Positions 15,727 to 24,292 of a stretch of DNA of 49,427 bases are shown piece after piece. Numbering within the stretch: position 1 is the first letter of the stretch; each line of letters begins with the position of its first letter. A program made the translations under genes and the position numbers. The DNA comes from SVEL01 sp017381055. GTDB taxonomy: Bacteria; Bacillota; Clostridia; Lachnospirales; Lachnospiraceae. Location: the NCBI GenBank assembly GCA_036307185.1, contig JAXJYC010000015.1, positions 1-49,427 on the forward strand, given 5' to 3'. The notes under the pieces were generated by a model, which saw only the letters and a program-made list of their open reading frames with translations, searched no databases and was not told where the DNA came from.

Positions 15727-17193
15727 ATGTCAGCAATGAAAGAAATACTACTTGATTACATGGAAACCAAAGGAAAATACAATTATGATGAATTTACCTC
15801 CAATGATTTCTACAAAATCCAAACCACTTATTTTACACCAACTCCTACTACACCAGTACCTCCACTTGTAATAGATTTCTTTAATTCCGTTATTCCCAAA
15901 AGTGATTCCTATAAACGCTATATTATGTTATTAGGAAAAACAGGATGTGCAAACTACAAATACAAAACCGATGAAGAATTTATAGCAGGATATTCCAAAT
16001 ATGCACCACTATTAACCGATACATTCTTTTCCCCATGTCTTTATGATGGTTGGTGGGAATCGGTTAATGCTTGTCTTTGTAATGTAATATTCTTAGATAT
16101 TGATGGAATTACCGATGTAAATTTACTAACCATGTCAACAACCGAAATATCCGACTGGCTAACCGATACTTACAACATACCTTCTCATCTATTGCCAGAC
16201 TGGTGCATCTGCACAGGGCATGGCATACACCTTTACTTTCTTGTTGATGAAATGGATTACACCGATACCGAACAGGGAAAACTTCGTGACTATTACACCG
16301 ATATGCTTATCTACTACTTTCATGCAGATGTTTCCTGTAGTAACAGAAATCACATTTTACGCCTACCATTCAGTTATAACTGCAAGGAAGAACCCCTTTT
16401 AACACAACTTCATAAATTAAATGATACTTCCTGCACCGATATTAAAAGGCTTGATTACTTCTATTGCAGTAAAGAAGATGCAATAAAATACAGAAGCGAT
16501 TCCTTTAAGGCAAGAGCCGAACAATCAGCCAAAACCAAAGAACTTAATGCCAATAATTCTACCGAAAAAAAGCCACAAAAACCTAAGAAAATCAAAGTAC
16601 CCGATAAAATATCCCATGACTTTTGTGTACCCATAGAAAATGTGAAATATTTCGATGATTTTAAGCGTAACGCACGCTATTGGAACATCATTAAAGACTT
16701 GAATAATTATTATGTACGCCATCATGGAAATATCATAGGTTGCAGAAATGCTTTTATACATATTATGGCTACTTTTTTAAAGAAAGTTCATAAGTCCTTA
16801 GATGAAGCAATAGATTTCATAGAACCTTATTGTACTGTTGATTTTTACGATGAAGCAGTTACCGCAGTCACTAAAATCTATAACAAAGATAAGCAGTACA
16901 ATTACAACAATGATAAAATAGCATCCCTTTTATATTTTACCGATATGGACTATGCACAATCTTACTGTTGCTATAACGATTCCAAGCGATTAGAACGCAA
17001 GCGAGAAGCCAATCGCAGAGCCAAAGACAAACAATATAAAGAAGCCAGACAAAAACGCAAAGCAAAAAAGGAAAACATCTGCACATTCATAAAAGAAAAT
17101 CCGACTATGCCGAGCAAAGATATAGCGATCATATTCGATGTTTCTACCAGAACAATCCAGCGTATCAAGAAAGAAATAAAAGAATCACAATAA
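15727..17193 (+). CDS. Replication protein of AEP primase type with C-terminal HTH
   Basis: The 488-residue protein has motifs of the archaeo-eukaryotic primase superfamily as found in plasmid Rep proteins: NVIFLDIDGI (about 120-130, acidic metal-binding pair), WCICTGHGIHLYFLVDE (about 160-176) and NRNHILRLPFSYNCKEE (about 203-219). The C-terminus is a basic helix followed by a homeodomain-like HTH (PSKDIAIIFDVSTRTIQRIK). It would start replication of the excised circle. AGAAAGG lies nine bases before the ATG chosen; an ATG three codons upstream touches that site. A terminator follows at 17200. Confidence 0.75.
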   Translation: MSAMKEILLDYMETKGKYNYDEFTSNDFYKIQTTYFTPTPTTPVPPLVIDFFNSVIPKSDSYKRYIMLLGKTGCANYKYKTDEEFIAGYSKYAPLLTDTFFSPCLYDGWWESVNACLCNVIFLDIDGITDVNLLTMSTTEISDWLTDTYNIPSHLLPDWCICTGHGIHLYFLVDEMDYTDTEQGKLRDYYTDMLIYYFHADVSCSNRNHILRLPFSYNCKEEPLLTQLHKLNDTSCTDIKRLDYFYCSKEDAIKYRSDSFKARAEQSAKTKELNANNSTEKKPQKPKKIKVPDKISHDFCVPIENVKYFDDFKRNARYWNIIKDLNNYYVRHHGNIIGCRNAFIHIMATFLKKVHKSLDEAIDFIEPYCTVDFYDEAVTAVTKIYNKDKQYNYNNDKIASLLYFTDMDYAQSYCCYNDSKRLERKREANRRAKDKQYKEARQKRKAKKENICTFIKENPTMPSKDIAIIFDVSTRTIQRIKKEIKESQ

Positions 17194-17199
17194 ACAGAC

Positions 17200-17236
17200 A
17201 ATCCCAGACTTATATTTCAAAGTCTGGGATTATTTC
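17200..17236 (+). terminator. Terminator of the replication gene
   Basis: AATCCCAGACTT/AAGTCTGGGATT, 12 bp with an 8-base loop, is followed by ATTTCTATT. Confidence 0.85.
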
Positions 17237-17286
17237 TATTAAGAAAACTGAATGTCATCTGTTCGACAAATTGGAAGTTTCAAGCG

Positions 17287-18117
17287 TTATAGACTTCCCA
17301 CAAATATCTCTGCATCAATCGTCAAAGTTTTTAGCTTTTTGAAATCAATCTTAGCTTTATCTACTTGGAATAACAGTGGAGTCATGTCTGCAAAAAATTT
17401 AATATCCTCTAAAGGCATTTCATATGTTGCTGAAACCCTTTTTTGGTAAATAACAGAATACTGCTTCTTAAAATAGTTAATCACATTCTCATTGGAATAC
17501 TCTTGATTTTTCAAATGTTCTTTTGCAATGTTTCTGAACTCCAGCAGATGTCTATTACCAGGTATAACCTTTACAATATAGCCTTTATCCGTCAGAACTC
17601 TATTGAACTCCGAATAGTTAGCAGGTGTAAAAATGTCCAGTATGCAGTCTATTGAGTGGTCTATGATAGGCATATTTCCCAAATCACCTACAAACCACTT
17701 TATAGAATTACTACCATCTTTTTTTGAAGCAAGGGAAATTGCATCTTTGGAAATATCAAAAGCAACTATGTCTGCTCGGAATAGTTCTTTGATTTTTCTG
17801 GAATAATATCCTTCACCACATCCGACATCAAGAATAGTTGCTATGTTTTTAAGCTTGCTCAATATATGTGCTATCTCTGTAAGAATATGTGAATAATATC
17901 CTTTTTCTAAAATATCCATTCTGCTTTCAAAAGAAGTTTTGCTATAATGCTTTGATTGCTTTTGATTTAGTACAAGATTCACATATCCTAATTTAGAAAT
18001 ATCGAAACAATGCTTATTACTACACAGCAAACTATTACCTACCAACTTTAACTTTCGTTTACATATTGGACAACGAAAAATCTTTTCGCTGTCATTAAAT
18101 CTACTAATTTTATTCAT
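17287..18117 (-). CDS. RlmA-type 23S rRNA guanine methyltransferase
   Basis: The 276-residue protein has the family zinc finger (FRCPICKRKL, then C and CxxxH before FDISKLGYVNLVL) and a class I methyltransferase domain with ILDVGCGEGYYSRKI as the SAM loop and DIFTPANYSEFNRVL near the catalytic side. RlmA(I) methylates G745; RlmA(II)/TlrB of Gram-positives methylates G748 in the macrolide tunnel and can contribute to tylosin-type resistance. GGAGG lies five bases before the ATG at 18117. Upstream is an 8-residue leader peptide of macrolide-sensing type (18193-18219). The gene stands just inside attL, so in the integrated state it lies behind rlmD and may be read from the rlmD promoter. Resistance is inference. 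Confidence 0.85.
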   Translation of the reverse strand: MNKISRFNDSEKIFRCPICKRKLKLVGNSLLCSNKHCFDISKLGYVNLVLNQKQSKHYSKTSFESRMDILEKGYYSHILTEIAHILSKLKNIATILDVGCGEGYYSRKIKELFRADIVAFDISKDAISLASKKDGSNSIKWFVGDLGNMPIIDHSIDCILDIFTPANYSEFNRVLTDKGYIVKVIPGNRHLLEFRNIAKEHLKNQEYSNENVINYFKKQYSVIYQKRVSATYEMPLEDIKFFADMTPLLFQVDKAKIDFKKLKTLTIDAEIFVGSL

Positions 18118-18122
18118 TACAT

Positions 18123-18188
18123 CCTCCATTATTACAGTCTTGCCCGAAAGCGAGTTATGTAATACGGATGTACCGCAACACAACTCGC
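18123..18188 (-). promoter_or_regulatory. Attenuator hairpins between leader peptide and methyltransferase gene
   Basis: On the minus strand GCGAGTTGTG pairs with CATAACTCGC (18179-18188 with 18150-18159). A competing stem TATTACA/TGTAATA (18158-18164 with 18130-18136) ends right before the GGAGG of the methyltransferase and shares two bases with the first stem. There is no T-run, so control would act on translation or mRNA stability. Confidence 0.6.
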
Positions 18189-18192
18189 AGTA

Positions 18193-18219
18193 TTATCTTA
18201 ATCTCATATATGCTGTCAT
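18193..18219 (-). CDS. Leader peptide MTAYMRLR (macrolide-arrest type)
   Basis: A strong AGGAGG with a 7-base gap precedes ATG and eight codons reading MTAYMRLR, then TAA. Macrolide-sensing leaders such as ErmDL start MTHSMRLR and the mef/mel leader reads MTASMRLR. Their RLR (plus-x-plus) motif makes drug-bound ribosomes stall. Here only one residue differs from the mef leader. It lies 75 bases upstream of an RlmA-type methyltransferase, with two competing hairpins between. No strong promoter is seen between the rlmD stop and this peptide, so it may be co-transcribed with rlmD. Confidence 0.8.
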   Translation of the reverse strand: MTAYMRLR

Positions 18220-18255
18220 CTTATTACCTCCTCAAATTCAAGTTTGTCGAACTGT

Positions 18256-19899
18256 TTACACTTCTATCATCTGGAAGTATTTAAGTGCATCTATAATCGC
18301 TTCACGCTTTTCTGGTGTCACTTGTGGCACTCTGCTCTTACCATCGCCCACATTATAATTGATGCGTTCTATAATTCCAAATTCCCTTTTCACTTGTGCG
18401 ATGTATAAATTGGTAACATGTAGACCATATTTATTCTGCACATATTCTTCGATTTCTTTATAGGTTGCTTTGCTTTCAGCCCTTGTTAAATCAAGTTCTG
18501 ACATCTCCAAGTCGATTTCAATAATTGCATCTGGGGTTTTTCGGGACAAAAGAATTACAGTCTCGACATGAACGCTATGCGGGAACATGTCTACTGGCTG
18601 CACCTTTTTCACTCCATAACCATGGGCCTTCAAATACTCCAAATCTCTAGCAAGTGTTGCTGAATCACAGCTCACATACACAATCTTTTCTGGACTCATA
18701 GAAATCATTGTCTCAAGAAGCTTCTCATCGCATCCCTTTCTAGGTGGATCAACAACCACTACATCTGCACCTAAGCCATACTCCCTATACATCTTAGGCA
18801 CTACTTCCTCAGCCTTACCTACGAAAAACTCTGCGTTTTCGATATTATTAATCTTTGCATTCTTTCTAGCATCCTCGATTGCCTCTGGAACGATTTCTAC
18901 TCCATAAACTTTTCTTGCCGCCTTAGCTAAGAACAAGGAAATAGTTCCTACTCCACAGTACATATCCCATACTGTTTCTTCCCCTGTAAGTCCTGCAAAT
19001 TCAAGTGCCTTACCATAGAGCTCCTTTGTCTGTACAGGATTTACCTGATAGAAAGAAAGTGGTGATATTCTAAACTTTACATCTCCAATATAATCTTCGA
19101 TATAACCTTCACCATATAAATCTATAACCGTTTTGCCCATTATTACATTTGTTTTCTCTTTATTAATATTTATGGAAATACTTGTCATTCCTTCAATATT
19201 CTTAAATCTCTCAACCAGCTTTGTAGAACCCTTTAACTCACTTCCGTTGATAATAATACATACCATACACTGATTTGTTGTAAAGCCTCTACGGATAAGT
19301 ACATGACGAACAACTCCCTTGTGAGTTTCCTCATTATATGGCTGTATCTTATACTCTTCCATATGAGATTTCACAATAGCTAATATCTCGCTATTAATCT
19401 TATCGCCTATAGCACAATCCTCACACGGAATAATGCTATGAGTTCTTCCTGCATAGAAGCCCATTACAATGTTGCCTTCTTTATCAAGTCCAACTGGATA
19501 CTGAGCCTTATTTCGGTAATTATAAGGTTCATCCATGCCAATAATAGTACACATTTCATATTCCGAAGGAGATATCTTTCCGATTCGCTCCAAATTATTC
19601 TGAACCTTTTTCTCCTTAAATGCTAGCTGTGCCTCATAGGACATTTCCTGAATCTGGCATCCACCGCATTTTCTAGCGATAGGACACTTTGGCTCTACTC
19701 GATATTCCGAAGGTGTTATAACCTCCATCAAACGTCCATATCCAAAGTTCTTACCCGCCTTAGTTATCTTGATACGCGCCTCTTCTCCTGGCAATGCATC
19801 CTTCACAAAGACGGTGTAGCCATCGATTTTGCCTACACCTTCTCCTTCACTGCCCATATCTTCAATTGTTACTATATATTCATCATTTTTCTTAACCAT
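18256..19899 (-). CDS. rlmD: 23S rRNA (uracil-1939-C5)-methyltransferase with element-supplied C-terminus
   Basis: RlmD makes m5U1939 in 23S rRNA. The 547 residues show an N-terminal TRAM domain (about 1-60), the iron-sulfur cysteines (CPIARKCGGCQIQ), a SAM domain (VWDMYCGVGTISLFLAKAA) and the catalytic region (VVVDPPRKGCDEK, VYVSCDSATLARDL). The usual family end is HxVHVETVxLL. Here HSVHVETV is followed by 100 residues (ILLSRKTP to FQMIEV) encoded by the mobile element, including an AESKATYKEIEEYV segment. The frame crosses attL at 18563. I choose the ATG at 19899 because the TRAM domain begins there; a start 15 codons earlier is possible but has no ribosome site. The host core should still work with the new tail. 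Confidence 0.95.
   Translation of the reverse strand: MVKKNDEYIVTIEDMGSEGEGVGKIDGYTVFVKDALPGEEARIKITKAGKNFGYGRLMEVITPSEYRVEPKCPIARKCGGCQIQEMSYEAQLAFKEKKVQNNLERIGKISPSEYEMCTIIGMDEPYNYRNKAQYPVGLDKEGNIVMGFYAGRTHSIIPCEDCAIGDKINSEILAIVKSHMEEYKIQPYNEETHKGVVRHVLIRRGFTTNQCMVCIIINGSELKGSTKLVERFKNIEGMTSISININKEKTNVIMGKTVIDLYGEGYIEDYIGDVKFRISPLSFYQVNPVQTKELYGKALEFAGLTGEETVWDMYCGVGTISLFLAKAARKVYGVEIVPEAIEDARKNAKINNIENAEFFVGKAEEVVPKMYREYGLGADVVVVDPPRKGCDEKLLETMISMSPEKIVYVSCDSATLARDLEYLKAHGYGVKKVQPVDMFPHSVHVETVILLSRKTPDAIIEIDLEMSELDLTRAESKATYKEIEEYVQNKYGLHVTNLYIAQVKREFGIIERINYNVGDGKSRVPQVTPEKREAIIDALKYFQMIEV
18537..18590 (-). other. attL: element/host junction inside rlmD
   Basis: The crossover dinucleotide TC (plus strand) is at 18563-18564. 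The element arm 18537-18562 contains TTTTTCGGGACAAAA and ends ACAGTC. The host arm is to the right and encodes HSVHVE of RlmD. Confidence 0.8.
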
Positions 19900-19984
19900 A
19901 TATGTACCAAGCCCTTCTAGCTTATCTATTATTTCAAAAATCATGCAACTAATGAAAGCACAATACTTCCCATCTTCAATATAA

Positions 19985-20935
19985 CTATTTCGATGTCTTC
20001 CTTAAATTACTATCAAACAATCTATTAAATCCTAGCCACTCTGTACCTTCTGCTGGTTGAGCACTTGAGAATAATTCCTTCATTGTCTGCATCTTTGCAT
20101 CTGTATTATCTGCAAAGCTTAATGCAACAGCCTCGATAAGGGCTGGCTTCTTAGGCGAACCGTACTCCAACTCTCCATGATGTGCTAAAATACAATGCTT
20201 AAGCTCACTTAATACCTTTGGAGGGAAACCTTCAATAGTTGCTGCCTTTATACTAACCTGCTCCGAACCTATAACAATGTGACCAAGTAACTGACCATCA
20301 TCTGTGTAATCATTTATTGGAAATGGTGATAATTCAACTACCTTTCCCATATCATGAAGCATAGCCGCTGTAAGAAGTAAATCTCTGTTAAGAAGCGGAT
20401 ACTGTGTGCAATAAAAATCACACATCTTTGTAACAGATAAGCTATGCTCTAATAATCCGCCAATAAATCCGTGATGTACTGACTTTGCTGCTGAATGATT
20501 CTTAAACTTCTTAGCAAATGCTTCATCCTCTACAAAGAACTTTTCAAGAAGCTTTTTAAGATATGTATTCTTAATACTTCCTACAAACTTCAATAATTCA
20601 CTAAACATTTCATCGATATTTTTATCAGACACAGGAAGATATTCCTTTGGATCGTACTCACCCTCTGATACCTTACGAACTCTCTTTACATTAAGCTGTG
20701 TAACACCGTTAAATACAACTACATCTGCCACAACCTCTACGTAATCAAGAGCATCAAAATCATCAATTCCAAGAGAATTAGGATCCCAAATCTTCGCATC
20801 TACTGTACCTGTTTTATCCTGTAAAACAGCTGAATCATATGGCTTACCATTCTTTGTTACCGCTGAAGTCTTATGCTTACAAAGATAAATGTCTGCTATT
20901 TTCTCGCCTTCTCTAAATGTCTCAATATACTTCAT
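19985..20935 (-). CDS. yhaM: 3'-5' exoribonuclease YhaM family
   Basis: The 316-residue protein has an N-terminal OB fold (about 10-90, containing LQDKTGTVDAKIWDP) and an HD domain (about 160-280) with HHGFIGGLLEHSLSV, AAMLHDMGKV and ILAHHGELEYGSPKKP as metal ligands. This is the normal order and length for YhaM, which trims RNA and DNA 3' ends. It ends 86 bases before rlmD on the same strand and is divergent from mutS2. Confidence 0.9.
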   Translation of the reverse strand: MKYIETFREGEKIADIYLCKHKTSAVTKNGKPYDSAVLQDKTGTVDAKIWDPNSLGIDDFDALDYVEVVADVVVFNGVTQLNVKRVRKVSEGEYDPKEYLPVSDKNIDEMFSELLKFVGSIKNTYLKKLLEKFFVEDEAFAKKFKNHSAAKSVHHGFIGGLLEHSLSVTKMCDFYCTQYPLLNRDLLLTAAMLHDMGKVVELSPFPINDYTDDGQLLGHIVIGSEQVSIKAATIEGFPPKVLSELKHCILAHHGELEYGSPKKPALIEAVALSFADNTDAKMQTMKELFSSAQPAEGTEWLGFNRLFDSNLRKTSK

Positions 20936-21014
20936 TTCATTTCCTCACTTTTCTACTTTTGATTATTCATATCTAAATCTATAAAACTCAAATTCATTTT
21001 ATTAATTTATTTAC

Positions 21015-21083
21015 ACAAAATTCAAATGAATAATAACTTACATTCAATTTGAATTTTGTACTATTATAAGGTATATTAGAGTT
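21015..21083. promoter_or_regulatory. Promoter region between yhaM and mutS2, with long inverted repeat
   Basis: ACAAAATTCAAATGAAT (21015-21031) faces ATTCAATTTGAATTTTGT (21042-21059), an almost perfect repeat. For mutS2, TTGAAT (inside the right arm) and TATATT lie 17 bases apart on the plus strand. The symmetry could give back-to-back promoters or an operator. Confidence 0.55.
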
Positions 21084-21113
21084 AAAATCAAATAGATTGG
21101 AGTATTTTTTACT

Positions 21114-23498
21114 ATGAATCCAAAGACATATAAAACTTTAGAATATACAAAAATTATAGAAAGGTTAACTGAGCTTGCATCCTCTCCTTTAGGCAGGGAA
21201 ATGTGCGAGAAGCTTGAGCCATCTATCGATTTAGACGAGATAACCCTCCTTCAAAAGCAGACTAGCGACGCTTTATCAAGATTATGGAAGAAGGGCGCTG
21301 TATCATTTTCTGGAACTAGAGATATCAGAGGAAGTCTTAAAAGACTTGAGATAGGAAGTACTCTTTCAGCTAAAGAAATCCTTGATATAAGCTCTGTGTT
21401 AAATGTTGCACTTCGTATCAAACCTTTAGCGAAAATTTCCGACAAAGAGGATAGCGATGAATATGAAGATTCACTTGCCGAATTCTTTACTAGCATAGAG
21501 CCTCTATCACCAGTTAATAATGAATTGAAAAGATGTATTATCGCCGAAGATGAGATTGCCGATGACGCCAGCGCTAACCTTAGCTCTATTCGTCGTTCCA
21601 TAAAGGCAACTAACGATAAAATTCATAACCTTATAAATTCTATGGTTAATTCATCTACTGTTAGAACTTATCTTCAGGACAATGTAGTAACTATGAGAAA
21701 TGGCAGATATTGCCTTCCAGTTAAGGCCGAATACAAATCTTCTATGCCTGGTATGATTCATGACCAATCAGCTACTGGCTCTACTATTTTCGTGGAACCT
21801 ATGGGCGTAGTTCAGATGAACAACGAATTAAGCGAATTAGCCATCAAAGAGCAACGTGAGATAGAAAAAATCCTTGCTGACTTAAGCAACCTCTTAGGAG
21901 AACATATAGAGGAAATTCATACAGACTTAATGGTACTTAGTCAATTAGATTTTATATTCGCTAGAGCAGCCCTTTCAAAATCATTAAAATGCTCCGAACC
22001 AGTTTTTAATACAGACGGTATTATTGACTTAAAATGTGCTAGACATCCACTTTTAGATCAGACAAAGGTTGTGCCTATCGATGTACGCTTAGGCGAAAAC
22101 TATAATTTATTAGTTGTTACTGGTCCAAACACTGGTGGTAAAACTGTTTCATTAAAAACAGTTGGACTTCTTACACTTATGGGCCAGTCAGGACTTCACA
22201 TCCCAGCAGATGAGAATTCTAGATTATCAGTATTTAATCAAGTATATGCTGATATTGGCGATGAGCAGAGCATCGAGCAAAGCCTCAGTACTTTCTCATC
22301 TCATATGACAAATATTATTAAAATTCTTGATAAAGCCGATGACAAGTCCTTAGTTTTATTTGACGAGCTTTGTGCAGGAACAGATCCTGTAGAAGGTGCT
22401 GCACTTGCTATAAGTATATTAACCTTCTTACACAATCTTAACGTTAAAACTATGACTACAACTCATTACAGTGAGTTAAAGGTATTTGCTTTATCTACTG
22501 AAGGTGTAGAAAATGCTTGTTGCGAATTCAATGTAGAGACTTTAAGCCCTACTTACCGTTTACTTATCGGTATCCCTGGTAAAAGTAATGCCTTCGCAAT
22601 CTCTCTTAAGTTAGGTCTTCCTGGCTTCATCGTAGATGATGCAAAGAACCGCTTAAATGATGATTCTAAATCATTTGAAGATATTTTAACTGATTTAGAG
22701 GAAAGCAAGATTACAATCGAGCGCGAAAAAGAAGAGATTAAATCATACAAGCTAGAAATTGAAGAACTTAAAAGAAAGCTTGAGAAGAAAACTGAGAACC
22801 TTGATGACAGAAAGGAACGCATTTTAAGGGAAGCAAACGAGGAAGCTATGGCTATTTTGGAGGATGCCAAGTCATTTGCAGACGAAACCATCCGAAATAT
22901 AAACAAACTCAAATCTGGTGGTTCTGCATCCGCTATGGAAAATGAGCGTCACAAGCTTCGCGGAAAAATGTCCGATACAGAGAAAAAATTAGTTCTCAAA
23001 AACAATAAGACACCAAAGAAGAAATATACTGCTGCCGACTTCAAGCTAGGCTCAGCTGTTAAGGTACTTAGTCTTAACTTAAACGGAACTGTTTCATCTG
23101 TCCCAAATGCCAAGGGTGACTTGTTTGTACAGATGGGTATCCTTCGCTCTCAGGTAAACATAAGTGACCTAGAGCTAATTGACGAACCAGTTATCACAGG
23201 ACCAAATCTTCAAAAAACAAGTACTGGTAAAATAAAAATGTCCAAGGGTCTTAGTGTTGCCACAGAAATCAACCTTATCGGTATGACTACTGCTGAAGCA
23301 ATACCAGCCTTAGACAAATATTTGGATGATGCTTATTTAGCACACCTAAATTCTGTTCGTGTAGTTCATGGACGTGGTACAGGGGCATTAAAAAATGCGG
23401 TGCACGCTCACTTAAAGCGTCAAAAATATGTAAAAACTTATCGTCTCGGAACCTTCGGCGAAGGTGACACAGGTGTAACCATCGTAGAATTTAAATAA
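21114..23498 (+). CDS. mutS2: MutS2 endonuclease
   Basis: The 794-residue protein is a MutS2 ATPase that in Gram-positives limits recombination and also acts on collided ribosomes. Residues about 1-320 are the clamp/lever part. The ATPase carries Walker A TGPNTGGKT (about 340), LFDELCAGTDP as Walker B, and TTHYSEL. A coiled coil (about 520-620) leads to the KOW-like region and the Smr nuclease domain (about 715-794) with VRVVHGRGTGALKNAV. Length and order are standard. The spacing from the promoter is short and a GGAG site precedes ATG. Confidence 0.95.
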   Translation: MNPKTYKTLEYTKIIERLTELASSPLGREMCEKLEPSIDLDEITLLQKQTSDALSRLWKKGAVSFSGTRDIRGSLKRLEIGSTLSAKEILDISSVLNVALRIKPLAKISDKEDSDEYEDSLAEFFTSIEPLSPVNNELKRCIIAEDEIADDASANLSSIRRSIKATNDKIHNLINSMVNSSTVRTYLQDNVVTMRNGRYCLPVKAEYKSSMPGMIHDQSATGSTIFVEPMGVVQMNNELSELAIKEQREIEKILADLSNLLGEHIEEIHTDLMVLSQLDFIFARAALSKSLKCSEPVFNTDGIIDLKCARHPLLDQTKVVPIDVRLGENYNLLVVTGPNTGGKTVSLKTVGLLTLMGQSGLHIPADENSRLSVFNQVYADIGDEQSIEQSLSTFSSHMTNIIKILDKADDKSLVLFDELCAGTDPVEGAALAISILTFLHNLNVKTMTTTHYSELKVFALSTEGVENACCEFNVETLSPTYRLLIGIPGKSNAFAISLKLGLPGFIVDDAKNRLNDDSKSFEDILTDLEESKITIEREKEEIKSYKLEIEELKRKLEKKTENLDDRKERILREANEEAMAILEDAKSFADETIRNINKLKSGGSASAMENERHKLRGKMSDTEKKLVLKNNKTPKKKYTAADFKLGSAVKVLSLNLNGTVSSVPNAKGDLFVQMGILRSQVNISDLELIDEPVITGPNLQKTSTGKIKMSKGLSVATEINLIGMTTAEAIPALDKYLDDAYLAHLNSVRVVHGRGTGALKNAVHAHLKRQKYVKTYRLGTFGEGDTGVTIVEFK

Positions 23499-23521
23499 AT
23501 ATATTTTTCAAAGTATATATT

Positions 23522-23756
23522 AAGCCGCTTAAGACGGAAATTTCAAAATGAATAAATATATGCATCTGAGTAGATTTCGTAATTTTCTTGTAGGTGCAGC
23601 GAAAAAAACGTAACCCCAATTTTCTACTGTTTGAGCACGAAGTGCGAGTTTAGAAAATTGGGGGTTAATATCGTCTTTGAGCGGCACCTACTTAGAAAAT
23701 AGAAATCTGCGGTTAGCATATATTTACTCATTTTGAAATAATGTCCTAAGCGGCTT
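23522..23756. repeat. 235-bp imperfect palindrome, MITE-like
   Basis: The ends AAGCCGCTTA (23522) and TAAGCGGCTT (to 23756) begin a nearly continuous pairing. Further in, TTTCAAAATGA faces TCATTTTGAAA; GTAGGTGC faces GCACCTAC; ACCCCAATTTTCTA faces TAGAAAATTGGGGGT; the apex is GCAC-GAA-GTGC. No gene fits. The structure lies between the convergent genes mutS2 and trmL. It may be a non-autonomous mobile sequence that also ends transcription from both sides. Confidence 0.75.
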
Positions 23757-23765
23757 TCAATATGT

Positions 23766-24260
23766 TTACTTCCAGTCATACTCTCGCAACTGTCCTTCTG
23801 TCTCCATGCCGACAAAATTGTTCTGACGGAGCGCTTCGTAAAGTACAATCGCAACAGAATTGGATAAATTAAGGGAACGTATCTCTGGATTCATAGGAAT
23901 TCTAATACATGTTTCCTGATTATTTACCAAAATTGACTCTGGTATACCTGCACTCTCTTTTCCAAACATTATAAAGCAATCTTCTTCAAACTTAGCATCA
24001 CAATATTTATTAGGCGCCTTTGTAGTTGCATAATATATCTTTGCATCAGGATTCTTTTCGCAAAAATCCTCATAGCAGTCATATACCACTACATCTAACT
24101 TATCCCAATAATCCATTCCAGCTCTCTTTAATGCCTTTTCATTTATCTGAAAGCCAAGAGGCTCTATAAGATGAAGACGTGTGCCGGTTGCACAGCAAGT
24201 TCTTCCTATATTCCCTGTATTTGCAGGAATCTCTGGCTCTAATAATACTATATTCAACAT
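23766..24260 (-). CDS. trmL: tRNA (cytidine/uridine-34 2'-O)-methyltransferase
   Basis: The 164-residue SPOUT enzyme has the TrmL/YibK motifs IPANTGNIGRTC at the N-terminus, FGKESAGIPE in the middle and IPMNPEIRSLNLSNSVAIVLYEAL near the end, the trefoil-knot SAM site. TrmL methylates the ribose of base 34 in tRNA-Leu; a tRNA-Leu(TAA) gene, a likely substrate, lies at 40782-40867. Length is standard and the frame is alone between the palindrome and the PurM-like gene. Confidence 0.93.
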   Translation of the reverse strand: MLNIVLLEPEIPANTGNIGRTCCATGTRLHLIEPLGFQINEKALKRAGMDYWDKLDVVVYDCYEDFCEKNPDAKIYYATTKAPNKYCDAKFEEDCFIMFGKESAGIPESILVNNQETCIRIPMNPEIRSLNLSNSVAIVLYEALRQNNFVGMETEGQLREYDWK

Positions 24261-24292
24261 ATAATCTCCTTGTTTACAGATTTTCTAAATCT

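Larger units (their letters stand above)
4364..18563. mobile_element. 14.2-kb integrative mobilizable element inserted in rlmD
   Basis: The ends are defined by the shared word GTCTCGAC (plus strand) at 4361-4368, in the 3' end of the serine recombinase gene, and at 18560-18567, in rlmD. Joining the inner sides gives a 54-bp attP with two 26-bp arms matching at 22 positions around TC. Joining the outer sides restores an rlmD C-terminus HVETVVLLSNEK. Cargo: recombinase, MobV-type relaxase, AEP-type replication protein, XRE regulator, orphan methyltransferase, ArdC-like protein, several unknown proteins and an RlmA-type methyltransferase with a leader peptide. No type IV secretion genes are present, so transfer would depend on a helper. 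Insertion at the ETVVLLS motif of rumA/rlmD is, from memory, a recurrent site for Clostridia serine-recombinase elements. Confidence 0.9.
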
